Below are positions 9,942 through 18,357 of a DNA stretch of 64,000 nucleotides, piece by piece. Below the pieces are notes generated by a model. That model saw nothing but the letters and a program-made list of their open reading frames with translations, did not search any database and had not been told where the DNA came from. Positions within the stretch are counted from its first letter, which is position 1; every line of letters starts with the position of its first letter. The position numbers and the translations under genes are program-made. Source of the stretch: Candidatus Binatia bacterium (GTDB lineage Bacteria; Desulfobacterota; Binatia; HRBIN30); the NCBI GenBank assembly GCA_026415395.1, contig JAOAHD010000007.1, forward strand, positions 779,304-843,303, in the 5' to 3' direction.

Positions 9942-10364
9942 CTAGCTCTCTTCTTCCACGTCGGCGGCGCCGAGCTGCCGGTAAGCCCGCTCATCGTCGT
10001 AACGCCGCTGGAGCTTGGCTTCTTTCTCCTCTTGCGCCTGGCAGGAGACACACAGCCGCGTGAATGGCATCGCGAGCAGCCGGCCCTCGGCGATCTCGGC
10101 ATCGCAGCTTTCGCAAATTCCATAGGTGCCCTGCTCGATCCGATCGAGCGCCTCTTGGATCGCCTGGAGTTTTTCCCGATCGCGGTCTGTCAACAAGAAC
10201 GAAATTTCGCGATCGCGTTCCTCGCTGGCGAGGTCATAGCTATCCATGCCGCCTTCTTTTGTGACCTCACGGCCTACCTGGCGCTCCTTGTCGATTTCGC
10301 GCAGCAGCTGACGGCGCATTTCCAGGAGCTTCGCTTGCATCTGTTTGAGGAATGCTTTTCTCAT
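9942..10364 (-). CDS. DksA/TraR-family zinc-finger regulator
   Basis: A 140-residue member of the DksA family, which binds the RNA polymerase secondary channel and, in E. coli, works with ppGpp. The N-terminal coiled coil (KQMQAKLLEMRRQLLREI) carries the DSYDLASEERDREIS tip, and the four-cysteine zinc finger is CESCDAEI...CVSCQAQEE. The tip lacks the usual D-x-x-D-x-A signature in part, so the exact subfamily is uncertain. ATG 10364 is used; an upstream TTG is less likely. It sits 30 bases after rimO and before glycerate kinase, so it is probably in their message. Confidence 0.86.
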   Translation of the reverse strand: MRKAFLKQMQAKLLEMRRQLLREIDKERQVGREVTKEGGMDSYDLASEERDREISFLLTDRDREKLQAIQEALDRIEQGTYGICESCDAEIAEGRLLAMPFTRLCVSCQAQEEKEAKLQRRYDDERAYRQLGAADVEEES

Positions 10365-10394
10365 GGCAGTCTCGCGCAAAAAGGGGCACGCAAG

Positions 10395-11747
10395 TTAAAG
10401 GCCAACGACGCAACTGTCAACACCGTCTGCCTCCAGCACCGTGCCGCGAAGATCGTACGTCGAAGCACCGACGATCCGTACCGGAACGATCCGGCCCACT
10501 GGCGCCGGATTCGATAGGTACACCACTCCGTCGATCTCAGGCGCTTGAGTCGGTGTTCGCCCGAACCACCTCCCACGGTGGTCCTGCCCGCAAACCAGCA
10601 CGGGAAGGACTTTGCCAATTTGTGACTTCTGGTACTCCGCAGAAATCTGAGCCTGGGTTTGCATCAATTCTCGGTAGCGGTGGCGTTTGATTTGCGCAGG
10701 CACTTGCTCAGGCAGATCAGCGGCTGGCGTGCCCTCCTCTTGCGAATAAACGAATGCGCCAAGACGCTCGAAACGCTGCTCCTGTACGAAGTCGAGCAGT
10801 GTGCGGAAGTCCTCGTCTGTTTCTCCGGGGAAGCCAACGATAAAGGCAGTTCGAATCGCCACCCCAGGCACGGCTGCTCGAATTCGTGTAAGAAGGCGCC
10901 GCAGTTCTTCGCCGCTGCGCTGCCGCCGCATGGCCCGCAGGATCCGGGTACTTGCGTGTTGCAAGGGCATGTCGATGTAGGGGCAGACTTTTTCCTCGCT
11001 CGCGATGGTTTCGAGTAATTCGTCGGTGACGTAGCGAGGGTAATTGTACAGCAGGCGGATCCACTGTAGCCCCGCGATTTTGGCGAGTTCTCGTAAAAGC
11101 CTCGCGAGTGTCGTCCCATCGCGCCGGTCGCGCCCATAGGCGGTGAGGTCTTGCGCGACTAAGTTGATCTCCACGACGCCCTCGCGGACCAAGTGCTCGG
11201 CTTCGGAGAGGACGGAATCGAGAGGCCGACTTTCATGCTGCCCACGGATCTTCGGAATGATGCAAAAGCTGCAGCGGTGATCGCAGCCTTCCGAAACCTT
11301 AAGATAAGCGCTGAAAAAGTCGCCTGTACGGAGCCGAGGAAGGTTGGTATCCGGAAGGAGATGCGCCGCTCCTCGGTAAATTGCAGTACGACGTTGGGAA
11401 TTTGCCTGCAAGAGCTCTGGGAGTCGCAGGAAGTCTCCGGTGCCGAGAAAGGCATCCACCTCGGGGAGCGCTTCAGCGAGTTCCTCGCCGTAGCGCTGCA
11501 CGAGGCAGCCGGTCACAATTAAGCGCCGATGAGGGGCCTCTGCTTTCCACTGTGCCCAACTGACAATACGGTTGATCGACTCGCGCTTGGCGGCGTCGAT
11601 GAACCCGCAGGTGTTAACCACGACGAGGTCGGCCACTTCGGGATCGGTGACAATTTCCGCCCCCTCCTGGTGCGCCAATCCCAGCATGATCTCGCTATCC
11701 ACGCGATTTTTGGGGCAGCCCAAGCTTTCTAGATAGACCCGCGGCAT
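10395..11747 (-). CDS. rimO: Ribosomal protein S12 methylthiotransferase
   Basis: RimO adds a methylthio group to Asp of ribosomal protein S12. From ATG 11747 the protein is 450 residues, the usual length. It opens MPRVYLESLGCPKNRVDSE, followed by the UPF0004 cysteines (SLGC, NTCGFI, GCLVQRYG), the radical SAM triad in SEGCDHRCSFCIIPKIRG, and a C-terminal TRAM domain. The TCGFIDAAKRESI motif separates RimO from MiaB. The frame is open upstream to 11987, but no start there gives a family-like N-terminus. It heads the leftward run rimO-dksA-glycerate kinase. Confidence 0.95.
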   Translation of the reverse strand: MPRVYLESLGCPKNRVDSEIMLGLAHQEGAEIVTDPEVADLVVVNTCGFIDAAKRESINRIVSWAQWKAEAPHRRLIVTGCLVQRYGEELAEALPEVDAFLGTGDFLRLPELLQANSQRRTAIYRGAAHLLPDTNLPRLRTGDFFSAYLKVSEGCDHRCSFCIIPKIRGQHESRPLDSVLSEAEHLVREGVVEINLVAQDLTAYGRDRRDGTTLARLLRELAKIAGLQWIRLLYNYPRYVTDELLETIASEEKVCPYIDMPLQHASTRILRAMRRQRSGEELRRLLTRIRAAVPGVAIRTAFIVGFPGETDEDFRTLLDFVQEQRFERLGAFVYSQEEGTPAADLPEQVPAQIKRHRYRELMQTQAQISAEYQKSQIGKVLPVLVCGQDHRGRWFGRTPTQAPEIDGVVYLSNPAPVGRIVPVRIVGASTYDLRGTVLEADGVDSCVVGL

Positions 11748-11878
11748 AATGCGAACGTTCTCGTTTAAGCAACGGCCTTCACCGCTGCAATGGCGCAGGG
11801 TGGCGTGCCCGCATTCGCTGGGGCCCCTTTCCGGCGGCTGGCCACTGCTGCTACACGCCGGGGCGTCGCGAGGGCACG

Positions 11879-12853
11879 ATGAGGGCGAGCGAAATGAAAG
11901 TGTTTCAAGGGCGTTCGATGATTGCCGTTGCAGTGGTGGCGATGTGTTGTTCGCCGCTTGCGAGACTGGCTGCCGCCCCGCTCGCACCCGACCAAGTGGC
12001 CGTGCGGATCAATGGCAAGCCGATCCTTGCTGCGGACGTTTATCGCTTGGCCAGCGAGATTGCCAAGAACGCGCAGGTGTCTGTAGAGGCCGCGTGGAGC
12101 GATGCATTGGAGCAAGCAATGACAACGGAACTGCTTGTTCAGGCGGCTGTTGCTGCAGGGATTAGGGTGACGAACAAAGAGGTTGAAACCGAACTGCAGC
12201 AAGCGCGGGCAGCGGGTCCGGGGCACCCGATGAACGAATGGCTCAGCCAAACGGATCCCGTTTTAGCGCGCAAGGAGCTGCAACGGAGTCTCCTGATTGA
12301 GAAGTTCCTCGATCAACGAATCAAGGTGAGGATCACTCCGGCCCAGGTGGAAGAGTATTACCGCGAGCACGGGGAACGGTTCGATCGCCCACCCATGGTC
12401 CGTGCAAGCCACATTCTCATTCGCATCCAGGGGAACGATCGAGAAGCAGCGCGCCGCAAGGCTGAAGAGATTCTGGCACGGGCTCGTGAGGGCGAAGACT
12501 TTGGGGAGCTTGCGAAACAATACTCACAGGACGCGTACACAGCCCGGAAGGGCGGCGATTTGGATTTTTTTCCGGAGCGGCCGACACCTGTGGCCCAAGC
12601 CGCGTTCCAGCTCGAGCTTGGCCAGATTAGCGACGTCGTGGAGAGCCCGTATGGGTTTCACATCATCAAAGTGACCGATCGCCGACCCGCTGGCCGAGCG
12701 CCGTTACACGAAGTGGCGGATGAGATCCGCTCCATGTTGGAAGACGATCAGCGGGAGGAAGCGGAGGAAGCGCTCATCGAAGATCTCCGCGCCAAGGCTA
12801 AAGTTGAGGTACTCTTGCCCAAGCTCGCTAATGATGGCCCGCAATCGCGGTAG
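11879..12853 (+). CDS. Periplasmic PpiC/SurA-type peptidyl-prolyl isomerase
   Basis: A secreted foldase of about 320 residues. The N-terminus has a signal peptide (from ATG 11894: MKVFQGRSMIAVAVVAMCC, then an Ala-rich region to AAAPL). Then comes a SurA_N-like helical region (INGKPILAADVYRL...) and one parvulin domain with the signature ASHILIRIQ...AEEILARAREGEDFGELAKQYS, KGGDLDFF and VESPYGFHIIKVTDRRP. It helps outer-membrane or periplasmic proteins fold. There is one parvulin domain, unlike SurA with two. Start 11879 or 11894 cannot be separated. It is divergent from rimO. Confidence 0.9.
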   Translation: MRASEMKVFQGRSMIAVAVVAMCCSPLARLAAAPLAPDQVAVRINGKPILAADVYRLASEIAKNAQVSVEAAWSDALEQAMTTELLVQAAVAAGIRVTNKEVETELQQARAAGPGHPMNEWLSQTDPVLARKELQRSLLIEKFLDQRIKVRITPAQVEEYYREHGERFDRPPMVRASHILIRIQGNDREAARRKAEEILARAREGEDFGELAKQYSQDAYTARKGGDLDFFPERPTPVAQAAFQLELGQISDVVESPYGFHIIKVTDRRPAGRAPLHEVADEIRSMLEDDQREEAEEALIEDLRAKAKVEVLLPKLANDGPQSR

Positions 12854-12934
12854 GTGCTGCAAACCGCAAAGATTGCTGTGCGCGCTCTAAACTTCTGAAG
12901 CCGCAATTGTCTTAGGACCGACCTCGAAGGGTAG

Positions 12935-12984
12935 GTGCGGACAGGCTGAACCACATTCACGATCGCGGTCCAGACTGTCCGCAC
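12935..12984. terminator. Ten-base perfect inverted repeat between convergent genes
   Basis: The arms GTGCGGACAG (12935-12944) and CTGTCCGCAC (12975-12984) match perfectly and enclose 30 bases. They lie between the PPIase stop (12853) and the stop of the convergent lysine-rich protein (12997). A two-way transcription barrier is likely, though there is no T run on either side. Confidence 0.5.
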
Positions 12985-12996
12985 TCAGGACAAACA

Positions 12997-13305
12997 CTAC
13001 ATCGTCGAAGGCGAAGCCTTCGGGGCAGCTTTTTTCGGCCGGCTTGCCGCCTTAGCCTTAGGAGCTGGTTTCGCTTTGGCCTTTGTTGCCTTCTCTAAAT
13101 CTTGCCGGACTTCGCGCGCGTATTTTTCCACCTGGGCAGCAACTGCTGCAGCTCGTTTGCGCAATTCGTTCGCGGTGGATTGCCATTGCTTCAGGATGCC
13201 CGTGCCCTCGACGCGCTTGCGGATCTCGTTGCGCAGTTGTTTGGCAACGTTCTCAACCTCGCGCACAAGCTGTGTGATTCGGTCGTTCCGCCCCTTGTCA
13301 GCCAT
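12997..13305 (-). CDS. Lysine/alanine-rich histone H1-like or phasin-like protein
   Basis: 102 residues from ATG 13305. The first 70 are a helical coiled-coil-like region (ITQLVREVENVAKQLRNEIRKRVEG...YAREVRQDLEKATK), and the tail is a low-complexity Lys/Ala/Pro region (KAKAKPAPKAKAASRPKKAAPK) like eukaryotic H1 tails and bacterial HupB or AlgP-type proteins. It probably coats DNA or a surface; helix plus AlaLysPro tail is also seen in phasin-like proteins. The frame is open to 13785, but that extension overlaps the divergent gene. It ends before a strong inverted repeat. Confidence 0.72.
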   Translation of the reverse strand: MADKGRNDRITQLVREVENVAKQLRNEIRKRVEGTGILKQWQSTANELRKRAAAVAAQVEKYAREVRQDLEKATKAKAKPAPKAKAASRPKKAAPKASPSTM

Positions 13306-13526
13306 GGCCGCTCTCCTTCTCCTGCGAGGAATTTGCGTTCGCTTCCTACCAGAATCGTGCTCGGCTGTATAGCGACAGTTGGTTGCAAAAGCGCAACGGC
13401 ACGGACTCGCCCTGACTACCGGGTGTGAGAAACGGTGCGAGCTCTGCGGCGGGCTTCCTTTGGCACTTGCGGACGTGCGCTGGTGGTGCGGCAATTGCTG
13501 CATCCCCGAGAAGAGAGGTTCCGGCA

Positions 13527-13928
13527 ATGTCGCCTTCAGAGCGGTGGATTTTCGAAGAGCTCTTTGCAGAGGACGTATTGTTGCCTTCGCAGTATTTTCG
13601 CGACTTGGCGGCGGATCGTCCGTTGAGGTCCGGAGAGTGTCACTTGCTGGCTGCATTGCTGGCGGATGCCATTCGTTGTTATCAGCGGAACTACTCTGCG
13701 CGTGATCGTGTCGGGCAACGCCTCTTTCGGGAGGCTGAGCAGTGGCTGATGGAACCCGATCCAGCCCCGCCCCGTGAGGGCGCATTTTCGTTCCAGTACG
13801 TTTGCGATGTCTTGCGGCTCGACCCGGACGACATCCGCCTGCGGCTGCGGCGTTGGAGTGCCTCCCAGCCGCCGCGGCCAGAACCAGCTCCCCGTGCGCG
13901 CCGAGGCCGCCGCGGCCGAGCAGCCTGA
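13527..13928 (+). CDS. Conserved hypothetical protein, 133 aa
   Basis: ATG 13527 follows agagagg at a good distance. The product is soluble and helical and has the stretch QRLFREAEQWLMEPDP...FSFQYVCDVLRLDPDDIRLRLRRW, which looks like a short conserved domain whose end reads like a DNA- or RNA-binding helix (FxFxxVCDxLxLDPDxIRxxL). The C-terminus is Arg/Pro rich (APRARRGRRGR). Similar small proteins are known to me only as unnamed; no function is given. It stands just before the ArsC-like gene on the same strand, 91 bases apart. Confidence 0.65.
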   Translation: MSPSERWIFEELFAEDVLLPSQYFRDLAADRPLRSGECHLLAALLADAIRCYQRNYSARDRVGQRLFREAEQWLMEPDPAPPREGAFSFQYVCDVLRLDPDDIRLRLRRWSASQPPRPEPAPRARRGRRGRAA

Positions 13929-14019
13929 TGTGGCACCGCCCCGTACGCCCGAGGTTCTGGGGAAACAGGATCTCGCCTGTCTCGACATCGAGGGGCTTCT
14001 GTTGGTAGCGTGGGAGGTG

Positions 14020-14370
14020 ATGAGCAAGCTAGTGATCTACCACAACCCGCGTTGCGTGAAGAGCCGGCAAGCGCTCGCGTTACTGCAAGAGCGACGGGTC
14101 CCTCTCGAAGTCGTCGAGTACCTGAAACAGCCGTTGTCGCTCGAGGAACTGAAGGCGCTTAGGCAGAAGCTCGGGATGCCAGCGTCGCAGTGGGTGCGCA
14201 AGAAAGAAAAAGAGTTTGCTCTGGCCGGTTTAAGCGCAAACAGCACGGACGAAGAAATTCTTGCTGCCATGGCCCGTTACCCAATCTTGATGGAGCGACC
14301 GATCGTCGTGCGGGGGAAAAAGGCGGTGCTGGGGCGCCCGCCGGAGCGGGTCCTCGAGCTCGTGGAGTAG
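14020..14370 (+). CDS. arsC: ArsC/Spx-family arsenate reductase-like protein
   Basis: 116 residues, thioredoxin-fold ArsC family. The N-terminal MSKLVIYHNPRCVKSR carries Cys12, the nucleophile of glutaredoxin-type arsenate reductases, and the C-terminal PILMERPIVVRGKKAVLGRPPERVLELV holds the RP motif. An enzymatic arsenate reductase uses this Cys with glutaredoxin. Spx-like regulators share the fold, but the CxxC of Spx is absent. A binding site gggagg precedes ATG 14020. There is no ars operon around it, so arsenate detoxification is inferred from the family only. The next gene is convergent RecQ. Confidence 0.85.
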   Translation: MSKLVIYHNPRCVKSRQALALLQERRVPLEVVEYLKQPLSLEELKALRQKLGMPASQWVRKKEKEFALAGLSANSTDEEILAAMARYPILMERPIVVRGKKAVLGRPPERVLELVE

Positions 14371-14433
14371 CAATTTTGAGGGTTGGCTCCCGTGCGCGCT
14401 GCAGAGGTTGGGCGCTGCCCGTACCGAAATTTC

Positions 14434-14467
14434 CCTCGGCACCGTGCAGCCGAAGAAAGAGCCGAGG
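14434..14467. terminator. Inverted repeat between convergent arsC and recQ
   Basis: Seven-base arms CCTCGGC (14434-14440) and GCCGAGG (14461-14467) flank 20 bases between the two convergent stops at 14370 and 14487. A bidirectional terminator is likely but lacks a T run. Confidence 0.4.
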
Positions 14468-14486
14468 TCAGGCGGCCTCGCGCCTA

Positions 14487-16715
14487 TCAGGGCTCGTCTG
14501 GCAGTTGAGGTAACGGCTCGGGCTCCGTGACCATGTCAGGCAGCGGTTCCTCAGGCGGCGGGGGTGCACCGCTACTGTGGCCTGCAGTGATCACCAACGT
14601 TGCCTTACCCTGTTTTGACTTTTTCCGCTTGCGCTTGCGTTTTTTCTTTTTTGGTTTCTCAGGTCGGGCAATGGGTTGGTAGAACGTTACCGGGCGCTCG
14701 CTTGCCCCGCGACAAATGTCGCAAAGGCCACAAGGAGTGCCGTCTTCCTCTCCGAAGTAACGCCGCAGGAACACCGCGCGGCATTCTTTCGAGCGCGCAT
14801 ATTCGGCAATCCGGTCCAACCGCCGTACATCCTGCGTTCGCAGCGTTACAAACCGGCCCGCCAAGGCACGAGCTTGCTCCTCGAATTCGTCGGCTGGCAC
14901 CACGATATGAATTTTGTCCTCTTCCAGACGTACGAGACCGGCTTCCTCGAGTACGACAAGCAGGGCTTTAGCTTGCCGCTCGTTCAGTTGCGCAGCCAGA
15001 GTCAGCGCCTCCATGTCCGGCTCACGTTGTTCGGCAGCGTAAGCAGCCAGCGCCGTGCTAATGCGGTAGAGTTGGTCAGGCCGAATTCTGCTTGCTTGCT
15101 GTAAGGTTTCGTGAACCTCCCGATCGCCGGGATCGAACAGCAGGATGCAGTTTGCGCGCCTCCCGTCCCGACCGGCTCTGCCTGCCTCCTGCACGTATTG
15201 CTCGAGGGATGCGGGTGCCTGGTAGTGGATGATGTAGCGAATATCCGGCTTATCTATGCCGAGGCCGAATGCGCTCGTCGCCACCATGATTGTGCGGCGC
15301 CCTTTGCGCATGAAGAGTTCTTGCTCGCGGTTCCGATCCTTGGCGGCCATCCGCCCGTGGTAACGGTGCACCGGCAGGCGCATGCGCGCCATGGCGCCGT
15401 AGAGGCGGTCCACCTCCTTGGTTGTTGCGCAATACACGATCCCCGGCCGGCGCAGGCGCTTGATGAAGCGGAACAGCGCGCGCAGGCGCTCGTTGCCTGT
15501 GGCATGGACCACTTCGAATGCCAGATTTGCCCGATGCGGCGAGGAGGCGACAATTGCCGGGTTGCGCATCCCTAAGTACCGAACGATGTCGTCGCGCACG
15601 GCTTGTGTGGCCGTAGCCGTGAGCGCAAGTACGGGTGGGTTTCCGAGCTCATGGAGCCGCTCCCCGAGCCGCATGTAGGCGGGCCGAAAATCGTGCCCCC
15701 ATTCAGAGATGCAGTGTGCTTCGTCAACCGCCGCGAGCGAGATACCACAACGCAGAAGGACTTCGCCGAGTTCTTCGCTGCTCAAAGTTTCTGGCGTGGT
15801 CATCACCAGGAGGGAGCCGCCGGCTTCAATGCGATCGAGCGCCTCCTTGCGCGCACGCCCGCGTACTGTGCCATCAATTCGCTCAACCGGGATGCGACGC
15901 GCCAAAAGCTTCTCGTGCTGATCTCGGAGCAAAGCCAACAACGGGGAAACGAGAACGACGGGCTTGGGCAGAATCATAGATGGAATCTGGTAGCAAGCGG
16001 ACTTCCCGAAACCGGTCGGCAGCACGACAAGCACGTCTTGCCCTTCCATCGCGGCAAAAATAGCGCGCTCTTGTTCCGGGTAGAGCTGCTGAATTCCGAG
16101 CCGCCGCGCAGCCTCGCGTACTTGCGCACGGCGCACGATTTCCTCGGGAGAGAGATTGTCCCCCACTGGTGGCGCAGCCAGCACATTCTCTGCAAGTACG
16201 GGCTCTTCTTCGTCCGCCTCTTCTTCGCGACCCTCGCTGTCTTCGTCCAAACCTTCCGGAAGTTCCTCGAACTGTTCGGTTCCTTCGAGTGCGGCTCCTT
16301 CTAAGGAGACCTCGTCGGGGGATGAAGCGTCTTCGGGAATCTCCTCGAACAACGCTTCCTCGTGTACTTCAAGAATTGGTGGTTCGGCTTGATCCTCCCC
16401 GTCGGTCGCAGTAGGAGCGCTCACAAACGTCGAGCCATCGCTAAAAACCGTCGCTGCCGTGGACTCATCCGGCGCCTGCGTACGTTGCTCGACTGCGGCT
16501 TCATCGCTCGTGGCGTGGGGTTCGGAGGCTGACGCAGCCTTCTTCCGCCGCGAACGTCGGCGAGGCCGCTCACTTGGTTGTGCCTCGCTCGCGTTTGCCG
16601 CACCGCCCTCGTTCACGGGCAGATTGCGCTCTGGATCTGGGGATTCTCCGCTGGCGGTGGTGGTCTGGTCGATGTCTTGCGGTGTCGTTTTTCGTTTGCG
16701 TGGCACCTTTCTCAC
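14487..16715 (-). CDS. recQ: RecQ-family DNA helicase with long acidic N-terminus and basic C-terminus
   Basis: A 742-residue 3'-5' DNA helicase. Residues 1-180 are low complexity, first basic then very acidic (EELPEGLDEDSEGREEEADEEEP). The helicase core then runs: Walker A TGFGKS at 234-239, DEAHCISEWGHDFRP from 331 with the typical aromatic loop, and the motif VI QEAGRAGRDGR. An RQC-type zinc cluster ends it (CRAVFLRR...CGLCDIC), and no HRDC domain follows; instead there is a Lys/Arg-rich tail (KKKKRKRKRKKSK). It starts with GTG 16715 after aggtgagag. The tails suggest protein or nucleic-acid contacts beyond standard RecQ. No neighbour gives its role. Confidence 0.9.
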   Translation of the reverse strand: MRKVPRKRKTTPQDIDQTTTASGESPDPERNLPVNEGGAANASEAQPSERPRRRSRRKKAASASEPHATSDEAAVEQRTQAPDESTAATVFSDGSTFVSAPTATDGEDQAEPPILEVHEEALFEEIPEDASSPDEVSLEGAALEGTEQFEELPEGLDEDSEGREEEADEEEPVLAENVLAAPPVGDNLSPEEIVRRAQVREAARRLGIQQLYPEQERAIFAAMEGQDVLVVLPTGFGKSACYQIPSMILPKPVVLVSPLLALLRDQHEKLLARRIPVERIDGTVRGRARKEALDRIEAGGSLLVMTTPETLSSEELGEVLLRCGISLAAVDEAHCISEWGHDFRPAYMRLGERLHELGNPPVLALTATATQAVRDDIVRYLGMRNPAIVASSPHRANLAFEVVHATGNERLRALFRFIKRLRRPGIVYCATTKEVDRLYGAMARMRLPVHRYHGRMAAKDRNREQELFMRKGRRTIMVATSAFGLGIDKPDIRYIIHYQAPASLEQYVQEAGRAGRDGRRANCILLFDPGDREVHETLQQASRIRPDQLYRISTALAAYAAEQREPDMEALTLAAQLNERQAKALLVVLEEAGLVRLEEDKIHIVVPADEFEEQARALAGRFVTLRTQDVRRLDRIAEYARSKECRAVFLRRYFGEEDGTPCGLCDICRGASERPVTFYQPIARPEKPKKKKRKRKRKKSKQGKATLVITAGHSSGAPPPPEEPLPDMVTEPEPLPQLPDEP

Positions 16716-17128
16716 CTCTCACCTGCCACCCTTTGGCGTGCGCTCGTTGCTCGTGAGTAAACGGCCCGACGACCTTGAAGAACAAGAGAAAGCGAACACC
16801 GTGAGGCTCACGCCGTTTGCTGCACTACGCCGCTAAACACCCTCAGCATGTGAGGAGAACAATTGTTGACACTGGCTGCCACCGAAGGTGGGCCGCTAAA
16901 CCCTTAGCTGTACGGCTTGCGCCCCCGTTCCCTCCAAGGGTACGCGAGCCAACGCGCTAACTCTTTGCAGAAATGCATAGGTTTAGCAACAGTCCACCAG
17001 CGGTTTCTTTAGCTGGGGGCCTGTACTAAGGACGCGCCTTTTGATGGGGATTGTTGCGCGGTGCCAGCTCATGGCGCAAACAACCTCAGGTTGAGTAACC
17101 GTTGGGTAAGAAGGGAGCACAGGAGACG
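16716..17128. promoter_or_regulatory. Divergent intergenic region with repeated GCTAAAC motif
   Basis: This 413-base gap lies between the divergent recQ and acyl-CoA dehydrogenase genes. GCCGCTAAAC occurs at 16829-16838 and 16892-16901, and the reverse GGTTTAGC at 16980-16987. A TTGACA lies at 16866-16871 but no clear -10 follows, and a small hairpin (CCAGC/GCTGG arms, 16997-17016) is present. The pattern could bind a regulator of the fatty-acid or steroid type, but no consensus is recognised. No gene is seen in it. Confidence 0.35.
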
Positions 17129-18331
17129 ATGCGGTTGGCGTTAGAACCTAAGCATGAGCGGCTACGGCAAGAGCTGCGCGACTACTACGCGAAGCTGTTA
17201 ACACCAGAAATTAAGGAGGAGATTCGGCGTAGTGAAGGAGTCGGCCCCACCGTTCGCCGCATTGTAAGGCAAATGGGCGAGGATGGATGGCTGGGGATCG
17301 GCTGGCCGAAAGAGTACGGGGGCCGCGGGATGACCGCAATTGAGCAGTTTATCTTCTTTGACGAGTCGATGCGTGCCGGCGCACCTGTTCCCATGCTGAC
17401 GATTAACTCAGTTGCGCCCACCATCATGCAGTACGGGACTGAGGAACAAAAGCAATATTACCTGCCGCGCATTCTCCGTGGGGAGATTTTCTTCGCGATC
17501 GGGTACACCGAACCGAATGCGGGTACCGATTTGGCTTCGCTGCAGTGTCGCGCAGTGCGGGATGGAGACGAATGGGTGATCAATGGGCAGAAAATTTTCA
17601 CCAGCCTCGCGACTGACGCCGACTACATTTGGCTAGCTGTGCGTACCGACCCTTGGCCCGACCCGAACGACCCAACGAAATCCAAGCACAAAGGGATCTC
17701 GATCATCATCGTACCCACGAATGTGCCTGGTTTTCGCTGTGTGCCGATTAAGAACATGGGCGATCTTAACACGAACTACACATTCTACGACGATGTGCGG
17801 GTGCCGGTGTCGAACCTTGTCGGCAAGGTCAACGGAGGCTGGAAACTGATTACGAACCAACTGAATTACGAACGCGTCACCCTCTGTAGCTCAGGGCTCA
17901 TCGAGGGGGTCGTGGAAGATGTATTGGAGTGGGCAAAGAATACACGGCTCGCCACCGGGCAGCGGGTCATTGACCTCCCGTGGGTACAAACCAACTTCGC
18001 GCGCATCTACGCTCGCCTGGATTTCCTCCGCTTGATGAACTTTAAGGTTGCGTGGCTTGCCGAGCAAAACGAGCCCCTGAATCCTGCTCATGCCTCCACG
18101 ATCAAAGTGTTCGGCACCGAGTTCTATCTCGAGGCCTGTCGGCTGCTGATGGAAATCCTGGGTACGGCGGCAACCTTCCGGCCTGGGTCGCCGGATGCAG
18201 CGTTGAACGGGCGCGTAGGCCAGCTCCTGCGATCGATCCATATCCTTACGTTCGGCGGCGGTACAAACGAGATGCAGCGCGACCTGATCTGCCTCTTTGG
18301 TCTGGGAATGCCAGTGCAACCCAGATTCTGA
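17129..18331 (+). CDS. Acyl-CoA dehydrogenase, FadE29-like large subunit
   Basis: About 400 residues. FAD-dependent alpha,beta-dehydrogenation of an acyl-CoA. The flavin motif YTEPNAGTDLASLQ and the strand WVINGQKIFTSLA are plain, and the helix with NQLNYERVTL carries a Glu at the place of the catalytic base of isovaleryl- and FadE29-type enzymes. The overall look (GEDGWLGIGWPKEYGGRG..) is that of the catalytic subunit of the two-subunit dehydrogenases known to act on steroid side-chain CoA esters. The next gene is the partner, so the heterotetramer idea is inferred from pairing. ATG 17129 has an aggaga site; the frame is open from a TTG at 17102. Confidence 0.92.
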   Translation: MRLALEPKHERLRQELRDYYAKLLTPEIKEEIRRSEGVGPTVRRIVRQMGEDGWLGIGWPKEYGGRGMTAIEQFIFFDESMRAGAPVPMLTINSVAPTIMQYGTEEQKQYYLPRILRGEIFFAIGYTEPNAGTDLASLQCRAVRDGDEWVINGQKIFTSLATDADYIWLAVRTDPWPDPNDPTKSKHKGISIIIVPTNVPGFRCVPIKNMGDLNTNYTFYDDVRVPVSNLVGKVNGGWKLITNQLNYERVTLCSSGLIEGVVEDVLEWAKNTRLATGQRVIDLPWVQTNFARIYARLDFLRLMNFKVAWLAEQNEPLNPAHASTIKVFGTEFYLEACRLLMEILGTAATFRPGSPDAALNGRVGQLLRSIHILTFGGGTNEMQRDLICLFGLGMPVQPRF

Positions 18332-18357
18332 GGGACAGCCTTCGGAGGAGTTCACCG

